Shown piece after piece: positions 35,357 to 46,526 of a stretch of DNA of 64,000 nt; position 1 is the stretch's first letter, and every line of letters begins with the position of its first letter. A program made the position numbers and the translations under genes. Source of the DNA: Plumapathes pennacea (Eukaryota > Cnidaria > Anthozoa > Antipatharia > Myriopathidae); contig OZ038465.1 of the NCBI GenBank assembly GCA_964036295.1, positions 8,125,167 through 8,189,166 on the forward strand, read 5' to 3'. A model generated the notes under the pieces. That model did not search any database. It was not told the DNA's origin and saw nothing but the letters and a program-made list of their open reading frames with translations.

Positions 35357-38300
35357 ATGGCAGTTAAGAACGCTTTCTTATTCTTGTCCTTTCTCTTGTG
35401 CGTTGGTGGGGTACAAGGTAAGCACTACGAATACCTGTAGGTGACAAAGCCGACATTCAGTCATGAGGATGCAACTTTTTAGTTTAGGTAGAAATTTCAC
35501 TTTGTAAATATTTTTTGTAAATATACCTAACTTGCAGCAAACAGTACTACTGAATTTTTCAAAGTGGCAATTGCTTGGCTCTGAAAGACTACTAAACCTG
35601 AGCCCTGTCCTCAGTTTTTCATTCACAGATATCTTTCAATTAATTAGTGATAATGTTCTAAAACTAGAATACCATCATAGTCTTGAACTAAAATACATAA
35701 ACTTTATCACCATGTTTAGGTGCTATGAAGACGATGGAGCAGGAACTGATCAGTGATCTGCTAACAGGATACAATAAAGACGCTCATCCTATCCCGCTCA
35801 GACAAAACAAAAGTTTCTACAAGGTCACGTTTGGCTTGGAGTTAGTTCAATTAGTAAACGTGGTAAGTAAATCTGTAGGAGAGATGCGGAGAACCATAAA
35901 TGTTCAGGTTTTCATATAACTATCAAAAGTAATCGTGTGATCTTGGTTTTAGTTTCGCGTTTATATTCTCGGCCAATCAGGATCAAAAGCAAAACCTGAC
36001 TGCGACGTTCTCATACAAGCAAACCGCAAAGTGGAGACGGCGTTTCCTCGCACTGCTGATTGGCAGTTCAATGTAAAACCATCGCAAATTATTATGGCTT
36101 CGCAAACGGGATCCTGTGCAGGCCTATTCCTTTTTGCACATCGGGAATATTTGAGCAACCTCCAACAACGCACCGAGTTGGCATGCCGCAATAATAATTT
36201 CCCTCCTTGCGACATCAGCAAATGCTTACATCGTCTTACCTACATGACGTCACGATGCTAGCTTGGCCCCAGGACACTCTCGCTCGGCCGTGATCCAATA
36301 TGGCGGCCGAAACCGGCATTTTCGTCGCGTTTCAATACAAAATACCAGTGAAGCCGGTGGTCTTTATCACTTTATTACCAGTTAATTCGAAACAGAATTG
36401 TGTCTCGGAATCACAGAAAAATGCTCATTTTGGTGCATATCTGGACTTTAAACGTCCCTTGTAAAACTTGCCTTTGTTCCTGATTGGTCGAGAATACTGC
36501 GGCCAAATTTGTTTGTACCAACCCAAAAGCATAGCAAATGCAACGCCAAACACTACTCAGAATCAATTAGCACTGTGAGTCACACAAATGAAACTAGAAA
36601 ACAGCGACATGCAAAATGTGTTGCACCAGATAACGTGTGATTACATTTTACCTGATGAAATGTATCTCTTTATTTTTCAGGACGACAAGAACCAGATCAT
36701 TACAGTCAATGTTTGGGTCAGGCAGGTTAGTAATTGTTTCATAACGTCTTTCTGATATTAAAAAGAAGCAATTTTACATTGCTAATGAAATGATTAAAAA
36801 TTCCCCCAAAACACGCACCAAAATATGTTACACAATACAGCACTAATAAGCATGTAAGTTCGTACGTCATTTAGAATTTAGGTTTTACAATTTACATTAC
36901 ACATTTTAGTCCAAACTGTAGCTCGTAGATAGTAAATAGGGTATATAGACATTCTTTTGAATTTTAATTATAGTTATAGATATATAAAAGTATATAAAAG
37001 AAAGAAATAATACATACACACGCCGACGTACATAAAATTTAATATTTTTACAATAGTGACAAAAAAACACAAAAAACCTACATACACAACCCCACCAGCT
37101 CTGATGATTACAAACATCGTGTTTAAATAAAGCATCATAATCATGTTTTCACTAGACATGGAGGAATATGCTTCTAACCTGGAATCCAGACAACTACGGT
37201 GGCATCAAAAGGATCAGGGTTAATCCAAGTCTTGTCTGGATTCCGGACATTGTGCTCTACAGCAGGTTAGCACCGATCTGGTGTGTCTTCTATCATAATC
37301 CCGGTTCCTCCTCGCTCCTAAACTACCTTTCTCTGTCTCTCCAACCTACTATTTCAGTGGAAGAAACTAAAAACGTATATAATTGTTTTAGTATATACTA
37401 CACAAGTTTAATAGCCAATTCCCAAATAACTATTTTATTTCCGACAAAAGTGGGCAAAAATTGGGTTCGCGCGCCATTTTGTTTTACCGGAAGCCGCCGG
37501 GAGGTGAATAGTACCTGATATTCCGAGATTGAGGAGCCAATCAGAGCGCGCGAAACAACCTCGTTCCCAGGCTCTTTCATCTCCCGGCCCCCGCCCCCGA
37601 AGAAAGACCCTGGTTCAGGCTGGTCACGTGCCTTGCTCACAAAGATAATCCGTTGGGAGGGGTCCCCCTGTCAAAGAAATTTGTCGTGCTGTGCGTTTGT
37701 CAAATCAAAACGAGGCTGGTACAAACGACACAAGCCAGCCACGCTTTTTGGCAAGCTTCCTATAAAAGGACGCTTCCCTGGGGAGCGCAGAGCCACTTGC
37801 CAATCAACAGCGACCGAGACAACAGCTCCTAATTAGTAAAAAGCCAAAAATGTCCAAATTTGTTTTCCTTGTACTTGAATACCACGCAAAACAAGATAAT
37901 GTTGCCTCACCAATTTTCTATCACATAAACATTCATTTTGAGTGCAATTTGAGTAAAATCCAAGAATAATCTTCAAAGTAAAAAATTAAATATGCTTGGT
38001 GGTCGTATTGCACCGCGAAATTCAAAATGTATTTTGGCAGCCAAGAGAAAAATTTCCTTTCAAACCCTTCCGTCCAGGACTCCACATTAAAGTTGCCCGT
38101 ATGTGTTTAATTTTAGGTATACTTTTAGTTGCTGCAGAGAAATTTCATGGACAGAGCGACTTCTGAACGCTGTGGACGCACGTACGATTCAACAAACATT
38201 ATGCAAATTTGATGTCGAAAGAGGCGGTCAACGGCCTTTTATAGCGCGCCTTCGTGTTTATATGCATCTTTTCACCCTTCCGAAGGAGCCTTGACTCGCG

Positions 38301-40492
38301 AAATTACCTTTTTGAAAGCTCTGAAGTTGTCGAGGCGTCTTTCACATGGTCTGCAGATTAAATGCGGCAAACCTTCGCTCTGTGGCAACGAGCTGCTGTA
38401 AAACTCTTTCGCTGTTACGAGAAGTGCCTTATTAGCTCAGTTTTCCGCATACGTTTTTGCAGTGGTCTCCCACAGAACTACAAGGCCTGCAACAACTTGA
38501 CTTGTTGTTCAGACGCAGCGTAAACTACATGGGAGGTGTTAATTTTTATATCCAAATTTTTCTTTCCCCAGTAGACAAAGTAAAGTAAATTTCCGACTTA
38601 ACGGCCCCTCCCTTGGTTTCTTTTTTTGCAACCGGCCAGATTCTGGCCGACACGTGACCAGCCTGAACCAGGGTCTTTCGCCCGGGAGATGAAAGAGCCT
38701 GGGAACGAGGTTGCGCGCGAAAAGCACTATTCACTTGTGTGGAATATACTAAGGCTTGATACTCCCAAGTATAAGTTAGTTCATTATGTTCTCTATATGC
38801 TTGTTATAGCTTGTGCACAAGAAAAACGTGGGTTGAATGCACGTGAAATTTTGCATCTAATCCGGTACTGTGGTCAGGTAATGGCGACGAAGGCTGATTA
38901 AAGGAAATGACTTCTGAAATGACATATTTCACTCGTTTATGCTCAAAACCTACTGGGCACTTTTCATTTAGCCAAGATAGTCGATGAGGAACTAAGTGGA
39001 GTAATGTGTCTGGGTAAGAAATACCTGGTAAATTTGGGTTACATCCAGAACTAGGTAAACTGAACATTTGCTCCATTTAATAAACTTGATTTTTTAATGG
39101 AACACGCTCCGAGTTTTCACTTGATTTATACCAGAAATAAACACTTCGTTCCATTCGACCTGAAAGAACGTTCGACGAATTCAGCTTGTTGATTTGATTC
39201 CCAATGCAAAGCGCTCCAGTTTCGTATTATTTGCATATATTTTGCTTTGATTTTTCTGGTTACTATACCTGCTGTCTTTCCATATTTTCAGCGCGGACAG
39301 TGAATTTAGCGGTGGACTAGAAAAGTACAAAACTCGCGTTCGACTTGACCACGATGGGGTCAGCGGTTGGTACAGCCCGGCCTCGTTTCGAAGTACGTGC
39401 CCCATTGACGTCACCTTCTTCCCATTCGACGAACAGACGTGCGTTCTGAAGTTTGGTTCGTGGACATTCGAAGTGGTGGATCTCGACATTCACGCCGATG
39501 ACACGCCACTGTATTCAAGCCAGTATGTCAAAAGCGCAGAGTGGGATCTGGTACGGGCTTCGAGGGAGAGGAATGTCGAACAGTACGCTTGCTGTGAGAA
39601 CCCGTTCTCTGACGTCACCATCGAATTTGTTTTCCGAAGGAAGCCTCTCTTCTATATCTTTAACTTAATCTTGCCGTGTATAATTATCATGGCAACAGTC
39701 CTGCTCGGATTTCTTCTCCCGCCAGAGTCTGGGGAGCGTATCACGCTAAGCATCACGGTCTTGCTCGCAATGGCTGTGTTTCTGCAGCTCGCAGCCGAGA
39801 ATCTTCCAAGAAATTCAGAGCACGTGCCGCTCCTTGGAGTTTTCTACATCACGGTCATGGGTGAAGTAGCGTTGTCTCTCCTGTGCACGTGCTATGTGCT
39901 CCACATACACCACAGCAACTCCGGTACGGCCGTGGTACCAGTCCCCGCGTGGGTTAATCTTTACATCGTCAATGGACTGGGTCGATTGTTGGGCGTCAGG
40001 AAGCCAGTGATGAAAGACAAATATGATGCAACTGCCGAGAAGGATTTCAGACGACTTTCAAAGTTGAGGAACAATGACATTGACTGCTTTTGTACGGTGA
40101 AAGAAGACCAGGATAGCATTAGGATTAAGCTACTCAATGATAAATCTTCAAGCAGGAGGAAGGAAGTGTTCTTTCCTCAGAGGCAAGAAGAGGAATATGT
40201 TATGAACGAAGTGGATAATCATCGCGGAAACGCCAGCTCTAGTGCTGAGCAAAGAAGAACGGAGACGAACGTGGCTTCGGCGACTGAACTGGTGGTCTCA
40301 AATGCAAAGGCTGTTCAAGGGATCATGGTTCTTGCAGATCGAATAAAGCATCAGCGACAAATTGAGAGGAATCAAGAAGAATGGAGGCACCTGGCAATGG
40401 TTCTTGACCGAATGTTCTTTTGGATGTTCGTAGCATTTATTATTGTCACGATTGCTGTTATCTTAAAAATGCCGCGTAATCAGGAAGACTGA
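35357..40492 (+). CDS. Nicotinic acetylcholine receptor alpha-type subunit (receptor gene 2)
   Basis: Five exons in phase: 35357-35417, 35720-35862, 36681-36725, 37156-37265, 39292-40492; 519 aa. Order: signal peptide ([16 protein letters not shown]), loop D NVWVRQ, loop [10 protein letters not shown], Cys-loop from C156 to C170 ([13 protein letters not shown] between), loop B GSWTFE, loop C YACCEN (C220-C221), M1-M3, a cytoplasmic loop of about 160 aa with many charged residues, and M4 followed by MPRNQED. M2 ([17 protein letters not shown]) is almost the same as in gene 1. Exons 2-4 have the same lengths and phases as in gene 1 (143, 45, 110 nt), so these are tandem paralogues. Exon 5 is uninterrupted where gene 1 has two introns. 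Ligand and partners are not shown by the sequence. Confidence 0.93.
37556..38713. mobile_element. 1.16-kb transposon, ~75-bp inverted ends, 9-bp target duplication (family C)
   Basis: The left end CAACCTCGTTCCCAGGCTC continues into TTTCATCTCCCGG and then GAAAGACCCTGGTTCAGGCT and GGTCACGTG. The right end (about 38640-38713) is the reverse complement of this with small differences. Flanked by perfect CGCGCGAAA at 37547-37555 and 38714-38722. The interior has no credible transposase frame, so it is non-autonomous. A 9-bp duplication with long inverted ends suggests a Mutator-like element; that class is an inference. It lies in the last intron of receptor gene 2. Confidence 0.88.
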
Positions 40493-40509
40493 GAAAGACT
40501 ACAAAGACT

Positions 40510-40703
40510 GCGGTGGTTTTCGATTGTAATTAAATTAGACTAGTGCCAATCACAGAGGTTGTAAGAAATACTTTCAACCAATCAGAAGCTAAGTATGTTA
40601 CAGTATCACAGAGGTTGTAAGTAGACACTTTCAACCAATCAGAAGCCAAAGTAATTATGCAATCGAGTCTACTAATCAGTACTGAGAAAACACCACCACC
40701 TCT
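40510..40703. repeat. Inverted-end repeat with an internal tandem duplication
   Basis: GCGGTGGTTTTCGATTGTAA near the left end is roughly mirrored by AATTATGCAATCGAG ... GAAAACACCACC at the right. Inside, ATCACAGAGGTTGTAAG ... TTTCAACCAATCAGAAGC occurs twice in tandem (about 40550-40585 and 40607-40648). It follows the stop codon of receptor gene 2, so it may be in the 3' UTR or just beyond. Confidence 0.6.
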
Positions 40704-40852
40704 TGTTTCAAATGCTTGCAGCCAAACTTGTTTGGGCTTAATCAAACAATGGGCAAAAGGCACTGTGCCACACGGACCAAGAGCTAAACGTGCCGGCGTT
40801 GCATGCAAACGTAACGACGCATTTTGATGGGACAACCCAACAGCAAAATTTA

Positions 40853-41548
40853 ATCCGGTTTCCATATCGCTACAATCGCTTTGAACAAAATCTGCCTGTG
40901 CGCTGTTCTATGTTCTTGAACTTTCTGTCGGCCTGGCATGGGCTCATGCCGAACTTTTCAGCATTTTTAGTCCAGCAGTTCATTTTCTTAGCTTGTTTTT
41001 GTAGTATTTGCCAAACTTGTTATATAGACAGTCTCGTTTGCGTTTCTTCCATAAACAATACAGAATCTCCACTAGAGGCCATTTAGCTGAAGGTGAGAAA
41101 GTTACAGTTCACAATGTTCTGTGGGAAATTTGGATCGCTACGATGGCTGCGGTAGTGTTTCCATATGATCGCTATGATCGCTGAGCACGTTTTTCGGCGA
41201 TCGCGACAATTGCAACTACAACAACAACGTATTTATTTGGACCAATTCAGAAGAAATTACAATGATTTAGGGAGGAGAAAAGGGAAAAAAGAAAAAAAGT
41301 GTATCTAGGTGCAGGTTACCTGTGATAGCCAAGTGGGCTAATCGAGACGGATAACCCTGGTTATGGTAATTATTAACGATACTTTACTTGACTGTTAAGC
41401 AGTCTAGAGCTACACAGTAACATACACAAGTATAACTAGGCAAAATAAATGAAAGAGACAACAATGCTATAAAATTTATAATACTTATAATACTAAATTA
41501 TTCACTCACGTATTGTAGCGATCAGTGTATGGAAACCGGGCTAGTTTG
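40853..41548. mobile_element. Possible inverted-end element, CCGGTTTCCATA termini
   Basis: CCGGTTTCCATATCGCTACAAT at the left is mirrored by ATTGTAGCGATCAGTGTATGG then AAACCGGG at the right, allowing a short insertion. Related words (GTGTTTCCATATGATCGCTA) occur inside. No coding frame and no checked target duplication, so the assignment is tentative. Confidence 0.4.
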
Positions 41549-41562
41549 CTTGTGTGCTAGGC

Positions 41563-42284
41563 AGACAGACAGACAGAATTTATTATTACCTTAGGCATGT
41601 ACATCATTAGGAGTTGATCTTGATATAACTAATATGAAAGGTAAACGCTACCCAGAATAACTACATAGCTAATCTAGCTGGGCAACATTTCAATAGTTAA
41701 TTTTGATAGAATAATTAGTCATCTCAAAATAGGAAATTATCTAACAAATATGAAGGAAATAACAAAAGGACAAGAGTATACAAGAAAAGAAGAAAGGAGT
41801 AGAGAAAAGAAAGAAGAGACAGGAATAAAGTGTATCACTCAATGAAAATTTCATATCAGGAATAGTAATAGTAAACCAAAGTAGATATCGAAAGGAAAAT
41901 AACTAAGCTTATTTAATATGAGAGAATAAGATCTTTCTTAATTTTTGTCAAAAACGAGGTTTTCGTGAGAGATTTAGTTTGCTCATCAATAGAGTTCCAG
42001 ATCCTTGCTCCTCTGTAACGCAAGTTAAATTTGCCATAATTTGTTCTAACACGAGGTATAAAATATGTTGATCTTGCAGAAAATCTAGTATTATAATGGT
42101 GTTTAGTTGCTACAGTTTGGAAGAAATTATTAAATGCTACGGGAAGCATTTTGGCATGAAATTTGTAGAGAAGCAAGGAGTTGTGGAGGTAAATGATATC
42201 TTCTAGTTTCAGGATCTTGAGGTCTTTAAAGAGTGGACTAGAGTGTTGATCAAATTTGGAAAATGTTATTAAACTTCGAATTCC
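41563..42284 (-). mobile_element. 5'-truncated non-LTR retrotransposon (LINE) fragment
   Basis: On the minus strand an open frame from 42284 to the stop at 41913 encodes 123 aa with FSKFDQHSSPLFKDLKILKL, then HHYNTRFSARS, VPRVRTNYGKF-like text (here IPRVRTNYGKFNLRYRGA) and RIWNSID. This H-YNTR ... RT-YGK ... G--IWN layout is the usual C-terminal end of the reverse-transcriptase ORF of cnidarian non-LTR elements. The start is truncated, with a TAA just upstream at 42285-42287. About 340 bp of 3' UTR follow, and a (CTGT)n tail lies at 41563-41577. It is open but only a remnant. Confidence 0.75.
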
Positions 42285-42769
42285 TTATTCAAAAATTCCA
42301 AGCTTTGGATGATCGGACTCAGTTTCCTATCCAGTACTTCGTCAAGAATCTTTCGGATTGCAAATTCATCTACTTTGGCCATAATTGGTTGCCACACTTG
42401 AATCACTTGATCGTCGACGTTAGAGTGAAGAAAACGGTTGAGAAACACTTGAAAGAAAACATAGAAACACACTAAAGGACAGAGAGAATAGCCAGAACGA
42501 AGAGAACGAAAATAACCGCCATCTTCGCATCGCGACCGCTGACCAATGTGAGGCAGTCAGTGGTAAATAATGCACGACTAACTTCTCGTGTGTCTTGGCC
42601 GTCTGTTTGTGCTCAACGCGTTGTAGATTCAGCTTGAACGTATCCCATGAGAGAAAGTACTCCTGTGACGATAGGGCCAACGCTCAAAAGGTCGGCCAAG
42701 ACATCACATACGGCGTACTTACCAAGCTCGTAAACGCCGAGAAGAACCAAGCGCTATCACCAGAGACAG

Positions 42770-42839
42770 CGTTCCCAGGGCCATCCGCGGCAGAAGCTCC
42801 CGGGAGCTTCTGCCGCGGATGGCCCTGGGGACGAGGTTG
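42770..42839. mobile_element. 70-bp palindromic element with perfect 9-bp target duplication (family C)
   Basis: Between two copies of CAGAGACAG (42761-42769 and 42840-42848) lies CGTTCCCAGGG ... CCCTGGGGACGAGGTTG. The right end is the family terminus; the left end lacks the first six bases (CAACCT). The core 42774-42829 is a perfect palindrome of two 28-bp arms with no spacer, centred on CTCCCGGGAG. Confidence 0.88.
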
Positions 42840-43498
42840 CAGAGACAGCCGCATGGAGTCAGCGGTATCGGGAACGAAAACCGGCGCGAAAATCCGGGCC
42901 GCCTAGGTTCCTCTGTTAAACCGCTGACCTGAAACAGTTAGATCTTACAGTTGGTACAGAGACGCACGTTTTTGTGATTTTTGGTTGAAGATACGACAAG
43001 AATTGCAAACAAACGAGGTAAGCAAGCTATAATGACGTTTTCACTGCTTGATTCTCCATGTAGAAAGTCTTATCCATGATTTAGTGTTCGTTTAGATAGA
43101 ACTGTCCACAGGCCGTTTACTTGTACATCATTTTGGCCGAACTTTACAAGTCGTCAAGCTTCTATGAGAAAAACTGTGACTACTTTACTTATAGTACAGG
43201 AACATCTTTACTTCTGTTGTTCACTAATCCCCTAAAAGTTGCGACTACTGCTACACCGCGGTTTTTGCAGTCATAAACGGGATCTGTCTTTAAAAGTCCT
43301 GGAGAACTGATAGAAACCGATCAAATCTTTCAGTTTGAAAGGACAGTTTAGAAATGAAGGATAGGTTTTCCGAAAGCTTAACCAGAATGATTTTTCGCAA
43401 CATACAGTTACAGTGCGTCACACTTGAAAGCCATACGATCCATTCGACGAGTCGAACCAAGCCGGATTGTTTTTAATATTTAATAGTAAAATTACAGC

Positions 43499-43499
43499 T

Positions 43500-43544
<45 letters not shown>

Positions 43545-43600
43545 GTAACAATAATAATGATAACAATAATAATAATAACAATAATAATAATAACAATATG
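43499..43600. repeat. (AAT)n microsatellite with AAC interruptions
   Basis: Pure TAA/AAT repeats from about 43501 to 43544, then mixed AAT and AAC units to about 43600. Intergenic; no other content. Confidence 0.95.
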
Positions 43601-44466
43601 ATAGAAAGTGTTGACTTTTCTTCTTTGTATACTGGGCTAGCACCTTTGGCAATCAAGGTTTAACCCATTTCGATGCCATGTTTTGCATTATCTTCCTCAT
43701 CTACAGTGGGAAATAAGGCCGCGATAATCTTTTTCCATTTGGACCTTGCAACATGTTGTGCCTTACCCCAGGTTACACCCTTCAACTCTGTCATTACAGT
43801 CCTTCGCCTTGAAAACCTAATGCCAAAATATTTGAACTCAACTGAGAACTTCGTTCAAGTGGTCAGGAGTCGGGAATATTTAGGTATGGGTATATGGCCC
43901 CCAGTGAAAGGGTTAAGGTAGTTCTTCCCCGGGGCATAGTTCATATCAAAATGTTTGCACCGACCGTACGTCAAATAGTGGTTGCCACGCAAACTAAACC
44001 TGGGTAATTTGCTGCGCAAACAGCGTTTTGAATTGTCACCAAATAGTTCCAGACGTTTTTTTTTTTTTTTTTAATGAATTTTGATTAATTTCTCATGAAT
44101 TTGACCTTCGGCAGAGAAGAAAAAGCACTCCCTGGAGTTCTTCCATAGTTAGGGCTTTGATAAACCATTTATAAACGGACGTCAAGCCGTTGAATTGCGG
44201 TCTTCAGTTGCAAAACAAGCAAAGTAGAAAGAGGGCCATGCATTCTTCGTCAAGATGTTGACATCGAGTGTCTATCTCTTCGTCGTTATCTTTTTGGTCC
44301 CTTCTCACGACGCAATTTTTGAAACGCATTTTATGAGATAAGGCATCGCGGGATTCCAGTTACTGAGTGTTTTTTTTCTTTTTTTTTCGTGCCCTCCCCT
44401 CCCCTCCCCGCCCCTCGGTGAAAGACGTTACCCTGACATCAAAGATGAAGTGGCGAAAAGAAAAAA

Positions 44467-44554
44467 TGGCGGTAGCAGACAAAGACAGTCAACTGTAGAC
44501 AGGTTTTGAGATAATAAGTCTGTCTATTTTGACTGTGTTCGTCTGCTACAGCCA
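44467..44554. repeat. Inverted repeat, TGGCGGTAGCAGAC arms
   Basis: The left arm TGGCGGTAGCAGACAAAGAC then AGTCAA is mirrored by TTGACTGTGTTCGTCTGCTA then CAGCCA with few mismatches, about 30 bp apart. A hairpin-forming small repeat of unknown class. Confidence 0.65.
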
Positions 44555-45883
44555 CTTTCTTTCTCCGTACACACCGACTGGACAAAGAAAAAGTGCCAGA
44601 GACAAAGCCCATACGACCAGTGAGACGGACTGCAATAGAACTTGGTAATCACATTGTCTTGACAGGAGTTCATGTCATGGCAAAGTCTATCGAGAAGTGT
44701 CGATTGCATATCGGGCAAAGAAAGTCACTGTTGAAGAGTAAGGAGTTGTACGAAAACTGGTGTTCGTCACACGTAACTGTGCCTCGCTTCTCCATCCGGC
44801 GTTGGTTCTGTGCCAACTTGAAACATTGATTGGGTGCAGGGAGGTCAAGGGTTCGGCTACTGAGACACGATCAGTATTCCATTGATCACACGCCCACACC
44901 ACAGATGACGTACATCCAAGTTGAATACTCAGGCGGGGGACAGGGGGAGGGGGGGTGCTCTTTCGCTTTTTATACCCTATTCGGACCGCTTCTCCCTTTT
45001 AGCCTGTTGCAGCCGTACAAAATGATCATGAAAGCTTGGTGCCAATATTAAGTTATGTTTGCCATCACGGCAACCAACTCCAGTTCAGTATCTACTTTTT
45101 TTGCTTTGTTTTGTTGTTCTTCTTTTCGATAAGGAGTTGGAAAGATTTAGGGGAAAAAAGTGATGGAATTAAGCGTTTATTTAGAGTTGAATGCAGTTCC
45201 AACATAGAATGCCAGAGATTTTGAAATGGTTTCAGGATAATCTGAGAAATACGGTCGGTGTTCCGCATGTCTTGTGTGTGTGGCTCTGTGCGGTGCGGGT
45301 GTGATGTCGTCGTGTGTGTGTGTGTGTCTGGCAGTGTCTGCTGTCGTGTGCCGTGTATCCGTGTCAGTCAATTTTAGCCTGAGCTTGTCACTTGCCCAGC
45401 CAGTGAAGCGATTTTTCAAAAAAGTAAACCAAGGTCTGCCTATAAACCTGAGCAGTAGAATAAGTTATCAGTGTATTTTTAGAAAAGCGCGTAGGGTTTA
45501 TAAGGTGAATTTTGCAACCTTTTTTTTAACATAATCTTACACTGTCTCGTGGTGCGGTTTCGGTTTTACCTTGGAACGCCTTGTCACGAAGCCAATTACA
45601 AAGCATAAACCGTACTGTTACCGATCCCTCAAACAAGCCCCACTATCCTTGCCTAAAGTTGATTATCCCGTATTTTCAATCATCTGCGGAGAACTCTCGA
45701 GAAAGTTTTGCAATCTTCTGCAAAGACACACGTGCTGATTTGGATAACAGTCGACAAAGTGTCGCTCAGCCACACCGCGGGACACCCTGGGGTCTGTTAG
45801 CATGTCTTTTGATCACTTGTTGACTCAATATTCTGTCTGTTACCAGCTCCACTTCTGGTCACTGTTTTCTTCATTTCTCGCAG

Positions 45884-45960
45884 AAACGGACTACGACGAC
45901 CTGGGAGACTGCAAAGTCGAGGAAAATGAAGTGGAATTCACTTTGGTTGCGTTGCATTAG
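45884..45960 (+). other. Possible terminal coding exon of an unknown gene
   Basis: A good acceptor (TTCATTTCTCGCAG) precedes 77 nt that, in phase 1, read TDYDDLGDCKVEENEVEF, then TLVALH and a TAG stop. The acidic composition looks protein-like, but the frame is only about 25 codons and I found no convincing upstream exon. Chance is the main alternative. Confidence 0.2.
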
Positions 45961-46526
45961 AGAACACACTCTGTCTGGTATTGCGGGTTCGGCGGTAAAT
46001 ATCTAAGGAAAGCCCTTGAACTGCGACTCTGTCCTTGATTATTCTGGCTTTTAGAAAAAGTTGCCCCACTAAAGAAGAGCAATATATCGCTCAGGAATAA
46101 CGCACTCTTTGAGTTACGGGCCGACATTTTATTTGCGTCTTCCGGCTCACAGGGGAAAAACACAATTGCTCGTCCGCATATTTTGCATTTCCGAGCGAAA
46201 TTCGATCGGATAACTGATTGGTCAACGGGCGTGTGTGCATTTAAACTTCCGATAGTGTTAAACGAAGCGTGACTTTAATAAACCCTTTCTTTTTGGAACA
46301 AAAGAACTGAGATCAATTAACCAATCGCAGCGCTGTGACGTCTTGTTCAGGACCTCGAGCGTCACTCATCGACTTTGGGAGTTGGCCCGACTTTCTTAAT
46401 TCGGTGACTCGCGGTCGTACTGTGGCACTTCTGCGGGCTCAGTGAACGAGGAGCTTTGATTGTAACAGAAGTAGCGGGCGTTGGAAATCTGTGTTGTCGG
46501 ACTTGTGATTACCACAGCGCTCGAAG

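Larger units (their letters stand above)
40493..46526. other. Intergenic region between receptor gene 2 and myosin
   Basis: About 6 kb. It holds the element at 40510-40703, a possible inverted-end element (40853-41548), a LINE 3' fragment (41563-42284), a hairpin transposon (42770-42839), an AAT-type microsatellite (43499-43600), a hairpin (44467-44554), GT-rich sequence near 45310-45330, and a short possible terminal exon (45884-45960). No complete gene can be supported. The myosin promoter should lie near 45.9-46.5 kb; I see no clear TATA or CArG box. Confidence 0.55.

Noticed and set aside
42420-42680. Minus-strand frame beginning MALSSQEYFLSWDTFKLN, with a donor-like GTAAGTACG upstream
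   Set aside because: Slight likeness to the start of BTB-type proteins, but the frame becomes low-complexity and no further exon fits.
43499-43600. Possible CRISPR-like regular repeat
   Set aside because: It is a trinucleotide microsatellite; no spacer structure exists and the genome is eukaryotic.
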